DNA of 35,296 nucleotides from Spirochaetes bacterium ADurb.Bin110 (lineage in GTDB: Bacteria > Spirochaetota > Spirochaetia > Treponematales > Rectinemataceae). This document shows positions 7,245-17,000 of this stretch, one piece after another (the stretch's first letter is position 1; each line of letters starts with the position of its first letter). A model generated the notes under the pieces. The model did no database searches, was not told where the DNA came from, and saw nothing but the letters and a program-made list of their open reading frames with translations. A program made the position numbers and the translations under genes. The stretch is from the NCBI GenBank assembly GCA_002070755.1, contig MWDY01000169.1, positions 1 to 35,296 on the forward strand, read 5' to 3'.

Positions 7245-8301
7245 AACAAAAACCAGTAGCAAAGCCAGTGGCATTCTATTTCAGGTTGCAGCTGTCCTAT
7301 TTGCGCTCTTGATTACATCTCTTGTGCTTATTCTGGCGAATGTCGAACCATTCTCTGCTTATAAAGCCATAATCCTAGGCGCAGTCGGATCCTGGGACTT
7401 GATGAGCAATGTTCTCGTCTCCTGGGTGCCTTTGCTCTTGGCAACCTCAGGCCTTCTCCTAACCTTTACGGTGGGTTTGTGGAACATTGGGATAGAAGGA
7501 CAGATAACGCTTGGCGCAATATTTACGACCTGGGCCATGCGACTTATGCAGCATTCTGGATGGAATCCTACGCTTATTCTGGTTATTGCTATCTTTGCGG
7601 GAATGTTGGGAGGAATGCTATGGGCTGTCCTTGCAGGGGCACTCAAGACCTTCGGAGGCGTAAATGAGATTTTTGGAGGCCTTGGCCTCAACTTCGTAGC
7701 GACCGCCCTCAATATCTGGCTAATATTTGGACCATGGAAACGGCCAGGTGTCGCTTCCATGTCAGGCACCTTGCCTTTCGATCGCTCCCTATGGATGCCT
7801 ATCTCCGCAGGTTCATCTAGGCTCACGCCCGCAACTATTGTCATGGCTATAGTCGGCATCCTCGTTGTCTATGTGCTACTTGAAAATACCTATTTTGGCT
7901 TAAAGCTAAAAGCAGTGGGCAAGAATCCAAGGAGCGCGTACCTGCTCGGAATTCCCACCTGGCAGCATATGATGGCGTCTTTTGCCATCTGCGGCGTTTT
8001 TGCAGGCCTTGCTGGAGCTGTGCAGGTTACAGCAGTCTATCATCGCCTTATACCTTCTATATCATCGGGCTATGGCTATTTGGGTCTCATGGTAGCCATG
8101 TTGGTAGGCTATAAGGCAAGTTTGGCGGCTCCAGTTGCCTTGTTTTTTGCCGCGTTGAATGTCGGCTCTATTCAGTTGCCGATCATCCTCAAGCTGGATT
8201 CTTCGTTGGCGGGAGTGCTTCAGGGAACACTCGTTCTTTGCGTCCTTCTTGGACAAGGTTTCCGCGCTAAGTTTCTAAAAAAGAAAAAGGCAAGACAATG
8301 A
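7228..8301 (+). CDS. BMP-type ABC transporter permease, first subunit
   Basis: The 357-residue membrane protein belongs to the branched-chain/simple-sugar permease class (BPD_transp_2). It has an N-terminal helix (residues 12-34), GLWNIGIEGQITLGA near 87, a region GGVNEIFGGLGLNFVATALNIWL near 143, and the conserved cytoplasmic loop LKAVGKNPRSAYLLGI near 228. In YufP/YufQ-like systems the two permeases form a heterodimer for nucleoside import. The start overlaps the ATPase gene, with AAAAGGAA seven bases upstream, and the stop overlaps the next permease start as ATGA. The basic C-terminus (KFLKKKKARQ) is cytoplasmic. Confidence 0.88.
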   Translation: MPSMRETKTSSKASGILFQVAAVLFALLITSLVLILANVEPFSAYKAIILGAVGSWDLMSNVLVSWVPLLLATSGLLLTFTVGLWNIGIEGQITLGAIFTTWAMRLMQHSGWNPTLILVIAIFAGMLGGMLWAVLAGALKTFGGVNEIFGGLGLNFVATALNIWLIFGPWKRPGVASMSGTLPFDRSLWMPISAGSSRLTPATIVMAIVGILVVYVLLENTYFGLKLKAVGKNPRSAYLLGIPTWQHMMASFAICGVFAGLAGAVQVTAVYHRLIPSISSGYGYLGLMVAMLVGYKASLAAPVALFFAALNVGSIQLPIILKLDSSLAGVLQGTLVLCVLLGQGFRAKFLKKKKARQ

Positions 8302-9296
8302 ACGATTCTGCAATTCTAATAAGCATTGGCGGTGTGCTTGCTTCGGCTGCCCCCATTATTTTCGCCGTCATTGGTGAGACAATTTCCGAACGAGCTGGAG
8401 TGCTGAATCTTTCCATGAATGGATTGATTCTTATCTGTGCCATGGGAAGTTTTGCGGTGGCTCTGGCGACGGGTAGCGCTTTCTTGGGTTTTTTGACAGG
8501 AGCAGCTATAGGAGCTCTCGTTTCCCTTATAGTGGCTTTTGCAAGCCTGACTCTTTTGCAATCGCAGGTGGCCGTTGGCTTTGTGTTGGCAATGTTATGT
8601 AAAGACCTATCATATTTCCTAGGCAGCCCAATCATGGGAAAGGTGGGACCCCGTATCTCGCAAGTGCCAATTCCTTGGCTAAAGAACATCCCGATTCTTG
8701 GGCCAATTCTCTTTCGCCAGGATATAATGACCTACTTTTCCTTTGTGCTGATTATAATTGTATGGTTCTTTATTTTTAAGACGAGGCCTGGACTCATGTT
8801 GCGAGGCATAGGCGAGCGGCCAGCCGCAGCCTATATTCGCGGCGCTAATGTGACTCGCCTGCAATATCTATATGCTGTAGCAGGGGGAGCAATTGCTGGA
8901 CTCGCAGGCCCTATATACTCTCTTTCCATAAAGGCGGGGTGGAAGGGCACTATATCAGGTCTCGATGGTATTGGCTGGATTGTGCTCTCCATAACGATCT
9001 TTGGCGGCTGGAAGCCATTCAGGGCGGCCTTTGGAGCATACCTATTTTCTTTCCTTCAATGGTTAGGGCTTGTGCTGCAGCCCAGTCTGCCTTCGATTCC
9101 ATCCCAGGTGCTCCAGGTGGCGCCTTTCCCTCTTATGATTCTGACGCTGCTCTTTGTGAATATAGGCAATGCAGAGTGGGTCGAGCGTTCTCTTGCGCGT
9201 CTGCCCGAGAATGTCCGCAGAGATATAGCCAAGGTCTTGAGAGCCCTGAATGCTACCCCGCCTGCCGCGCTCGGCGAGCCATTCAGGAAAGAATGA
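8298..9296 (+). CDS. BMP-type ABC transporter permease, second subunit
   Basis: The 332-residue permease has the family motif ISERAGVLNLSMNGLILICAM near residue 28, GLMLRGIGERPAAAYIRG near residue 174 in the ATPase-contacting loop, and about eight to ten hydrophobic segments. It starts in an ATGA overlap with the preceding permease, so the four-gene importer is one operon. Its 3' end overlaps the convergent GH105 gene by 14 bases, leaving no space for an intergenic terminator. Substrate is inferred from the family as a nucleoside or similar; no nucleoside-metabolism gene is nearby. Confidence 0.88.
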   Translation: MNDSAILISIGGVLASAAPIIFAVIGETISERAGVLNLSMNGLILICAMGSFAVALATGSAFLGFLTGAAIGALVSLIVAFASLTLLQSQVAVGFVLAMLCKDLSYFLGSPIMGKVGPRISQVPIPWLKNIPILGPILFRQDIMTYFSFVLIIIVWFFIFKTRPGLMLRGIGERPAAAYIRGANVTRLQYLYAVAGGAIAGLAGPIYSLSIKAGWKGTISGLDGIGWIVLSITIFGGWKPFRAAFGAYLFSFLQWLGLVLQPSLPSIPSQVLQVAPFPLMILTLLFVNIGNAEWVERSLARLPENVRRDIAKVLRALNATPPAALGEPFRKE

Positions 9297-10545
9297 TTTG
9301 ATTGGCGCGAAGAGCTTCGGTTAGCGCAAGCATAAATGGGCCAAGCCCTTTGAAGTCGTCCGATACTATAGGCTCTCCGACATAGTAATCTATCGAACCA
9401 TCTCTGTATGGAGATCCGCCAAGGCCTGCGACGCTGCAGATTCCATCGAGATGCAAACGCGGCTCAGAGACAAATTCCCATCTTACTTTTTTGGTCATAA
9501 GTCCTGCCAGCGCTGAGTCTGCGGTTTTCTTCCATATCTTCGCGCGATTTCCATCCTCTGCAAAACCTCTTCGCAGGCTCTTGTATAATGTATAAGCGAA
9601 CATAGCCGAGGCTGATGTTTCTTCGTAGTTGCCTTTAGCCTCCGGAGCATCCATAACCTGGAGCCAAAGTCCAGAAGAGCGCTGTGTACGTACAAGAGAA
9701 TCGAGGAGATCTACAAGCATCTCTTCGATGCAATATCGCTTAGAATGCTCAACAACAATCCAGTCGAGCGCATCCACAAGCGCCATGGCAAGCCAGCCAA
9801 CTGCTCGAGCCCATACATGAGGTGAACAACCGGTCTCTGGATCTGCCCAGCGAGATGCCCTACTATCATCCATTGCATGGAAATATAGTCCAGTTTCCTT
9901 ATGCTTCATTTTATCTCGAACAACCAAGAATTGCTGGCACAGGTCATCGATCATATCTGCTCGATCAAAGAGGACCCCATAGTGCGCCTGAAAAGGTCCA
10001 AACATATAAAGGCCATCGAGCCATACTTGATGCGGATATATCTTTTTATGCCAATATGAACCTGAAGCAGTACGAGGCTGCCCAGATAGCTGTTCTGCGA
10101 GAATCTGGATGGCTTTTTCTAGTCGTTCGCGATAAGACAAGCTATCAATATGGTTTACGCATTGGGTGCCCCAAAAGCCATGATTACTATGGCAATCCAG
10201 AGCCCTAGCTTTTAGGTCTTCCTCTTCGCTATTTGCCCTTTTTCCTGAACTGCTACTTTCCCATTCGCGGAGAAGTAGCTTTCCTGTATTGATCTGGTCT
10301 AGATTGAATTCTTCAAGGGAATATCCCCGAATCGAGCCATCCGGAAGAATCAGCGCAGAGAGCCTTTCCCGAATAAAGCTATCTAGTAGCCCACAGAATA
10401 CTTGTTCGGATGCTTTACTGAGCGAAAATAGAAGCACACCCGTCTCATAATTCCACTTGACCGAGACGGGTGTGCAGTTAGCAAGGGAAGCAGCGACTGC
10501 CGATGCTAGAGTCTGCAGATACACAGTTGTGGTGTCGGTTAGCAT
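9283..10545 (-). CDS. GH105 unsaturated rhamnogalacturonyl hydrolase (YteR/RhiN-like)
   Basis: GH88/GH105 enzymes are (alpha/alpha)6 barrels that hydrate and release the 4,5-unsaturated galacturonic acid left by pectin or rhamnogalacturonan lyases. This 420-residue protein shows the family core: RTASGSYWHKKIYPHQVWLD around 158-177 with Asp177 in the place of the catalytic Asp143 of YteR, and SPHVWARAVGWLAMAL at 241-256, which carries the family Arg and Trp. Residues 93-125 form an unusual polar insertion. No signal peptide, so it acts inside the cell. The ATG at 10545 follows GGGGG at good spacing. It is the last gene of the minus-strand pectin operon, after the binding protein. Confidence 0.88.
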   Translation of the reverse strand: MLTDTTTVYLQTLASAVAASLANCTPVSVKWNYETGVLLFSLSKASEQVFCGLLDSFIRERLSALILPDGSIRGYSLEEFNLDQINTGKLLLREWESSSSGKRANSEEEDLKARALDCHSNHGFWGTQCVNHIDSLSYRERLEKAIQILAEQLSGQPRTASGSYWHKKIYPHQVWLDGLYMFGPFQAHYGVLFDRADMIDDLCQQFLVVRDKMKHKETGLYFHAMDDSRASRWADPETGCSPHVWARAVGWLAMALVDALDWIVVEHSKRYCIEEMLVDLLDSLVRTQRSSGLWLQVMDAPEAKGNYEETSASAMFAYTLYKSLRRGFAEDGNRAKIWKKTADSALAGLMTKKVRWEFVSEPRLHLDGICSVAGLGGSPYRDGSIDYYVGEPIVSDDFKGLGPFMLALTEALRANQIILS

Positions 10546-10563
10546 CGCGGCTACCCCCTTAAT

Positions 10564-10579
10564 TAGAGCTATAGAGCTA
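10564..10579 (-). repeat. Tandem 8-base repeat between binding protein and GH105 genes
   Basis: TAGAGCTA occurs twice head to tail in the 39-base gap between the two genes, just upstream of the GH105 ribosome-binding site. It is seen directly; no function is known. It could be chance or slippage. Confidence 0.4.
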
Positions 10580-10584
10580 ACTAA

Positions 10585-12141
10585 TCATTGTAGATAGCCA
10601 GCTTCTTCCATCTGTTGGCGAGCTGCCTTTTCCCACTCCGCTGCACCGAGTTTATCCATCTGTACAATAAAGGCCTGCCAGTTCTCTTTCGTGAGCGGTT
10701 GCTTGCCAAGAACAAACTCCTGGACCCCCTGATTGATATAGCGCTTTAGGTCTGCATTGTTGGGATGCGGCTTTATTGTTCCTGCGCCTGTCACATTGGT
10801 CCATGGCATCTCCTGCATTTTCTTCAGGTAAAGCAACGGGCCCATGGTGCGGCCATTGATAGTCTTGAAGTATGGATAACGGGAGATAAGCTCCATCTCG
10901 CTGTTGTAGAAGACCATATTGCGAAGCTGAGTGACAGTCTGGCCTTTTGGTGAGGAGAATTTCGTGTCATTGGGTACGCCCTGATCTGTAATGTTGCCAT
11001 CTTTGTCGATCGAGTAATTTACGCCCTCCACTCCCCAACCTATGAGCTTGTATCCCTCATCGGTCGCCATGTAGTCGAGAAGCTTCGCGATGGCTTCCTT
11101 TTTGCCTGCCTTGGCTGCTTTTGTCGAAACTGCGTAGATGCGGTAATTCGTATCGTAGATTCCAACAGAGCTCTTCCCTTTCGGACCCTTGGGTGGTGCA
11201 ATCAGAGCCCACTCACCATTCGGGAAATTCTTATCAAAAGGTGCATAGTTAGCTGCCGCAGCAAGCGCCGCGAATTGCTCGCGCATAATTCCAAACTTGC
11301 CTTGTTTCCACGCTGCACGGAAGTCATCTTTCTTCAAGCTCGGCCAATCTGGATCGATGACCTTTGCATCGACCATTTTCTTGACGAATTGCATGGCATC
11401 GTAGAACTCGGGTTTTTTGACGTTGAGCCCAAAATTCTCTTTTGTCATGTTCCAGGTTCCAGCAACGCCAAAGGCCCCCATAATAGGATCGAAGCGGCGT
11501 CCAAGGTATTGTTCCTGATCGAAGAGCTCGACGAAAGCTCCAAAGCCATAGGTGTCGTTCTTGCCGTTTCCGTCTGGATCCTTATAAGTAAAGGCATAGC
11601 AGACATCGAAGAATTCATCCAATGTAGTTGGCATTTTAAGGCCAAGCTTATCCAACCAATCCTTGCGGATCACAAGGCCTTCGTTTTTCTGAAGCGAACC
11701 AGGGAAAGCAAGTCCATAGCTCTTGCCATTTATAGTCGTGAATGCCCTGCTGTCCTCGTCGAACCAGTTTACGGCACGGTGTGGCATAAGCGGATACATA
11801 TCATCGACATCAGCAACAAGTCCTTGCTTGATAAGAACCTGCCATGGATCACGGCGAACCATGAAAAGATCGGGCAATTGATTCGCCGCAGCTGCGGCAA
11901 GGATCTTTACATCCTGATCGTTTTCGTTCGACGGAAGAGCCATGAGCTTTAGATCGATGCCCAACTGATCGCGAGCGATTTTATAGAACATCCAGTCATC
12001 CGGCGGCGGGCCAGCCTCAGTTATGGCTGCGCCATACCACAGCTCAATAGTCACCGGCTTCTTTGCAGCCTGGCCAAATGCAGATGCAATGACAACAAAG
12101 ATGATAAGAATGACCAGGCTGAACCTTGCATATTTTCTCAT
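10585..12141 (-). CDS. LipO/YtcQ-type oligosaccharide-binding protein of ABC importer
   Basis: The 518-residue extracytoplasmic binding protein is in the large SBP class that pairs with LplB/YtcP permeases and feeds pectic or other plant oligosaccharides. Residues 1-23 form a signal peptide (MRKYARFSLVILIIFVVIASAFG) that lacks a lipobox Cys. Mature features include IELWYGAAITEAGPPPDDW, DLFMVRRDPWQ and KDWLDKLGLKMPTTLDEFFD, typical of the family. It has its own AGGAGG upstream, preceded by a small GC hairpin. Unusually the binding protein comes after its permeases. Adjacent GH105 and GH28 genes suggest rhamnogalacturonan or oligogalacturonide fragments as ligand; this is inference. Confidence 0.88.
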   Translation of the reverse strand: MRKYARFSLVILIIFVVIASAFGQAAKKPVTIELWYGAAITEAGPPPDDWMFYKIARDQLGIDLKLMALPSNENDQDVKILAAAAANQLPDLFMVRRDPWQVLIKQGLVADVDDMYPLMPHRAVNWFDEDSRAFTTINGKSYGLAFPGSLQKNEGLVIRKDWLDKLGLKMPTTLDEFFDVCYAFTYKDPDGNGKNDTYGFGAFVELFDQEQYLGRRFDPIMGAFGVAGTWNMTKENFGLNVKKPEFYDAMQFVKKMVDAKVIDPDWPSLKKDDFRAAWKQGKFGIMREQFAALAAAANYAPFDKNFPNGEWALIAPPKGPKGKSSVGIYDTNYRIYAVSTKAAKAGKKEAIAKLLDYMATDEGYKLIGWGVEGVNYSIDKDGNITDQGVPNDTKFSSPKGQTVTQLRNMVFYNSEMELISRYPYFKTINGRTMGPLLYLKKMQEMPWTNVTGAGTIKPHPNNADLKRYINQGVQEFVLGKQPLTKENWQAFIVQMDKLGAAEWEKAARQQMEEAGYLQ

Positions 12142-12154
12142 ACGAACCTCCTTT

Positions 12155-12169
12155 GCGGCTAAATGCCGC
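12155..12169 (-). promoter_or_regulatory. Small GC hairpin in the leader of the binding-protein gene
   Basis: GCGGC (12155-12159) and GCCGC (12165-12169) flank a five-base loop, directly upstream of the AGGAGG ribosome-binding site in the 48-base gap after the second permease. It could stabilise the downstream message and raise binding-protein yield, or mark an mRNA-processing site. There is no U-run, so it is not a classical terminator. Confidence 0.45.
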
Positions 12170-12189
12170 CCTTCAATTATTATTTGCTC

Positions 12190-13074
12190 TTATCCTTTGA
12201 TGCTCCCTAGCATTGTACCCTTTACAAAGTACTTTTGAATGAATGGGTATGCGACCAGCATTGGAATTGCCGCCAAAAACACGCTGGCTGCCTTTATGGC
12301 ATATATGGGAGCTTCTCCGAAGGCAGTAACCTCCACATATTCATTCATACCCGAGGAAAGCAAAATATTCCGCAATAGAATTGGCAGCGGCTGGAGCTTT
12401 GCATTGTTAATATAGAGCATGGCATTGAAAAAATCGTTCCAGAAGTGGACACCATAGTACAAGCCAATTGTGAGCAGAATTGGCTTCGAGAGCGGCAAAA
12501 CGATTCTTAGAAGTACTGTAAGCTCCGAAGCTCCATCTATGCGCGCCGATTCCTTTAGCTCTTCTGGCAGTTCCTCAAAAAAGCTCTTCATTATAAGCGT
12601 GTTATAGACGCTTACGGCGCCTGGCAGATAAACAGCGGCCAATTTGTCCACCAACCCCAGCTTGGTTACCAGTAGATAGTTCGGTATGAGCCCAGGATTG
12701 AATAGGTATGGAATCAGCACGATGATATAGAGCAATTTCCTTCCCGGTAGCGACTTGATCGAAAGCGCATAAGCTAGTGGAACCGTAAAGAAAAGCGCAG
12801 TTGCGACGCCCTCGAAAAAAATGCGAAAGCTGTTTCCCGCGGAATGAAGAAAAGACCTATGACCCAACAGCGCTTTATATGCCGCTGTCGACCATTCCCA
12901 AGGAGCCAGAAACATTCCATCGAGCGCAGAGCCGATGAAATCGTTTGGCCTGAATGAGAGCGTCAATGTACTCCATATCGGTATGATGAGGATGGCGAGT
13001 ATCAAGAAAAGCGATGCATCTATGAAAAAGTGAAAAACCTTGTCGCTTTTTGACAACCTTATCACACTTGTCAT
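12190..13074 (-). CDS. Carbohydrate ABC transporter permease, YtcP type
   Basis: The 294-residue inner-membrane permease has six hydrophobic segments. The EAA loop (ESARIDGASELTVLLRIVLP), which docks onto the ATPase, lies in the second half, and the typical C-terminal ending FIQKYFVKGTMLGSIKG is present. The ATG at 13074 (AAGGAG 11 bases upstream) gives the family-like N-terminus MTSVIRLSKSDKVFHFFID. A longer reading would use TTG at 13113, overlapping the preceding gene's stop. No ATPase gene accompanies this importer; YtcP/LplB-type systems commonly share an MsmX-like ATPase encoded elsewhere. Confidence 0.87.
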   Translation of the reverse strand: MTSVIRLSKSDKVFHFFIDASLFLILAILIIPIWSTLTLSFRPNDFIGSALDGMFLAPWEWSTAAYKALLGHRSFLHSAGNSFRIFFEGVATALFFTVPLAYALSIKSLPGRKLLYIIVLIPYLFNPGLIPNYLLVTKLGLVDKLAAVYLPGAVSVYNTLIMKSFFEELPEELKESARIDGASELTVLLRIVLPLSKPILLTIGLYYGVHFWNDFFNAMLYINNAKLQPLPILLRNILLSSGMNEYVEVTAFGEAPIYAIKAASVFLAAIPMLVAYPFIQKYFVKGTMLGSIKG

Positions 13075-13109
13075 ATCAGACCCAGCTCCTTCATCAAAAC
13101 CATCCCCCT

Positions 13110-14045
13110 TCAATAAAGCCCAGTGTCTGTATATCGCTTTATGAGCTTATTCGAGAACATAAGCAGAATCATGCCAAAGAAGCCCTTGAATAGCCCTACG
13201 GCAGTTGCAAGTCCAAATCTAAACTCGAGAAGGCCTTGCCGATAAATCCAGGTATCGATGATATCCGCTACACTGTAAACCGGAAGCGAATACAACATAA
13301 AAATTTGGTTAAAGCCTGCATCGAGCACGGTACCAAGCCTCAATAGAATCACCATTACAAGGACAGGCCGGATTGCTGGCAGCGTTATGTAGCGAACTCT
13401 CTGCCAAGCGCTTGCCCCTTCCACCGCGGCCGCTTCGAAGAGAGTAGGATCAATACCCATCAGAGCCGCAAGGAAAATGATCGCGCTCCACCCCGTCTCT
13501 TTCCACATATCGGATAGTATGACAATCCATGGGAAGTATCTGGTATCTGTCATAAAGGAAACAGACTCTCCTCCAAGAGCCTTTATGATGTCATTCAAGA
13601 TTCCATTGGAAGGTGACAGAATTGCCAAAAGAATGGCGTACATGATGACCCAAGACAAAAAGTGCGGCAGATATGCCATTGTCTGCACCGTTTTTCTAAG
13701 CCAGTAGATCCTGCATTCATACAGGGCAATTGCCAGAAACACCGCCGCAGGCACAGAGAACACCATCTTTCCAATACTGTAAAAAACCGTATTGCGGATA
13801 AGTTCCCAGAAATAATAGCTATGTACAAAATCAGAGAAATTCTTCAATCCAACCCAGGGGCTTTTTACCACCCCGCTCAGCGCTTGAAAATCCCTAAAAG
13901 CGATCTGTGCGTTCCAGATGGGAATGTACTTGAAGATGATAAAATAGATAAATGAAAGAGAAGCAAGAATATAGACCGATTTATATCGCTTTATGCGACG
14001 CCATAGAGAAGATGAAGCCGGTTTTGCGGCTACGACAGATTGCAT
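13110..14045 (-). CDS. Carbohydrate ABC transporter permease, LplB type
   Basis: The 311-residue permease begins with a basic stretch and a first helix, YILASLSFIYFIIFKYIPIW, that is diagnostic for the LplB/YteP group. It then has the EAA loop EAAAVEGASAWQRVRYITLP in the second half and ends RYTDTGLY, the usual signature of this family. ATG 14045 is preferred because AAGG is six bases upstream; ATG 14051 lies directly against it. It partners the next permease and the LipO-type binding protein. It follows the fusion regulator by about 45 bases on the same strand and is probably co-transcribed with it. Confidence 0.88.
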   Translation of the reverse strand: MQSVVAAKPASSSLWRRIKRYKSVYILASLSFIYFIIFKYIPIWNAQIAFRDFQALSGVVKSPWVGLKNFSDFVHSYYFWELIRNTVFYSIGKMVFSVPAAVFLAIALYECRIYWLRKTVQTMAYLPHFLSWVIMYAILLAILSPSNGILNDIIKALGGESVSFMTDTRYFPWIVILSDMWKETGWSAIIFLAALMGIDPTLFEAAAVEGASAWQRVRYITLPAIRPVLVMVILLRLGTVLDAGFNQIFMLYSLPVYSVADIIDTWIYRQGLLEFRFGLATAVGLFKGFFGMILLMFSNKLIKRYTDTGLY

Positions 14046-14095
14046 TTCCATCCTTATTCTTTATTGTAAATGATAAGCGATAAATCTGCTCTTTT

Positions 14096-17000
14096 TCAGT
14101 CAGATTCTTGTACTTTTCTTACATCTAAAAAAGATATAGAACGAAAAGATCCTGGCGTCGCTCCCGCAATTCGCTTAAAAACCCTGCAGAAATATGCTTC
14201 ATCTTGGAAACCGGTCAAATCCGCGATCTCTGCGAGTCCGGCTCCCGTAGAATAAAGAAGGCCGATAGCATGCTGAACCCTAAGCTTTGCAAGATAGTTC
14301 CAGAGTGATATTCCCATCTGTGTATGGAATATTCTGCTGAGATAATCCTCGCTTGTATTGAGATAAGAAGCCATCTTCCATCGCGAAATCTGTTCGTTAT
14401 ACGATTTATTCATATAGAATATTGCTTCTGCGACTATGCCACCCGTTGGACTTGGGAGAAATTTCTTGCCTTCCAGGGATCTCTGGATCAGATTTGCCAA
14501 AACTTCAGAGAATATTTCACCCGTGTTGCAAAAGACCGTATGTGGTCTCTGGATAATTCCAGCCCATTCCTCCTTTGCTCCAAAAGACCTGCAAATAGAC
14601 ATTAGCGGTACCGAAGGAAATCGCTGCAGAAGCGTGCTGAATTCTTGATTTTTCAATATCGTCGGTTCGAGAATCAAGAAAAGTACAGGTCTCCAGCGGT
14701 TCGAGGCTGCCTCGAAGGCTTCCGCTGACGTACATGCAACGAGCCTTATTCCTGGCCTTTGAGCAACATATCGAATATAAGGTATCTCTCTATGTAAGCT
14801 AGCTTCGCTCCCAAGAATTAGAATAGCCGAAGGAGAATCAGACACAAGTACCGATCGTAAGAATCCAGACACATCTGTAGGCTTATTCTCCAGGCGAGTC
14901 TCCATTATGGAGGAAGTACTTTGTGCTATGAAACACTCGGCATTCTGGAACCTTTCCTTGTCGAGTATGAAAGAGAGAGCGGCGGAGCTTTCATGATCGA
15001 TCTCTGCGGAATCCAAGTATAGCAATACTCTCTGCGACGGACTGATTGACTCTTGAAATATTGAATTATAGGGAATGATCTTTCCACAAAATCTATCTAG
15101 AAATCCACAAGGCAAATGCTGCGACGATCCTTGTGGTCCTATGACACAAATCTCGGCCTCTCTATTGGGAATGTTGTGGATGGATCCGCCCACGGTGGGA
15201 TAAGGGAGCTCTATCCTTACAAGAAGGACAGCTCTTTCATGAGAAAAGAGAATATGGCCTCCATGGAGCAGACAAATCTGCTTCGCGAGCTCGAAACGTA
15301 TATCTTTTTCGATACGATTCAATCCAGAGGTCATTGTCTCCTTCGGAATCCTGTGCGCAGAGCTCAGTCTCAATTCGCAGCTCTGTATCGATGGCACAAT
15401 CGAGATTTCCAGTTCTTCGATGAAAAAGGCTTCTTCCAACAACTGAACCACTATCGTCAGCATTCTTTCGAGCTGTTTTGGATCGCCAAATAGAAGAGGA
15501 TAGACCGAAGAAGGTGGTGCGCATACAAATCTAGATTCACCCCTATTGGTCCCCTCGGCGCTCGCCTTATTGGCTTTCAATTGGTTTTGAGCCCATCGAG
15601 CGCAAAGGCGATAAGGATCAAATAGCACTGCACGGGTAAGTACGGATTCCGATTTTGCCTGAGAAAGATCGATCAAATAGCGCACGAGTTCCTTGAGCCT
15701 CAATGCTTCAAGCCCTTGCACGCTTGTGGCACCCGGCATCGAAATTTTATCAAAAGCTTCTATGGAGCTCTGAATTTCCCTCGATATAACGGAGACAATA
15801 TCCGACATCGATTTCTCCGCTCTTTCGGCACGCTTTCTTGCTTCATCACCTTCTTCGAACAGCTTTACCCCTCTCAGCGCGGAAGATAGAATCGAACGAA
15901 TCTCCTCATAGAGAGAAGGATCGATATCGGCAGCCTGAATGACCAAATGACCAAGGTCGGTCGATTCATAGAACAATGGCAGGATAAAATAAGCCCCTGG
16001 CTCGGTCGGCATGATTCTCTCTGGCAGAAAGCAAGCTCGAGGGATGGCTTCCCGCGAGGGTCTTGGATATATCATTTCTGCATAAGGAGTATCCTTGCTT
16101 TTTCTATAGCCGCCTTTGAACATCAAATTGCCCTGTTTGTCTTTGGTCGCCAGATAACCTGAGAGAATTCCCAAACCTGGTAGATGCGCAGCGGCTGCCC
16201 TTATTATCGACTGAATATCTTTTGCACAAAGCAGTTCCTGATTGAAGAGATTGAGTTTCTGCTCGTCCTCTTTCTCCTTCCATAAGAGATATTCATGTTT
16301 TCTTTCCTTTGAAAGCCCCAATGCAACCATTGCCTGGTGAATTAGTCTTTCTGTTCTATCTATCTCGTCTCTAGTAGAAGCGCGGCTCAAAAATTCGAGA
16401 CGGAGCGCTGTCAGCATGTTCTCCAGCATGCCAGTCTCACCGGTCTCATAGGAAGACGATGCTCTGTCCTCATTGAAAATTTGCTCTAGATACTCAAAAA
16501 AAGAATTGTTCTTTCGAGAAACAAGAGAAGCACTGAATGCTTCGATAAGACTTGGCGGAAGCGATCTTCTAGCCTTAACTCTTGTGCTTCCCGCCATCTG
16601 GAAAGCTTTTGGCACGCATCCGCAGGAACTGCGTACTATGAGCTTTGTCTTTAATAGAATATCGTCTGAAGGATTTCCATTGCGCATATCGATAAGAAGC
16701 CTCAGTGCTGAAAGCACCTGACGGGTAAAAGGCATTTTCACAGTCGTAAGCGGAGGTGAAAAAATGCGGCTCTCTTCCGAGTCGTTGAATCCACCTATTG
16801 GCATATTTGAAGGAATCTCGATGCCTCGTTCTCTGAGCACCATTCCAGCTTCGAATGCCAAAAGATCGCTCGCCGTACATAGCGCATCGAAATCCTTGCC
16901 AGGCACAAGGCCTCGTTCATCGATCAAGTCAAGCATTGCACGGCGACCTTCGCTCCATGGAGTATCGAGGCATACAAGCCTGGAATCATAGGCTATGTGG

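Noticed and set aside
11275..11952. 225-codon plus-strand frame inside the LipO-type binding-protein gene
   Set aside because: It is antisense to a clear binding protein with a signal peptide. The translation has no family resemblance.
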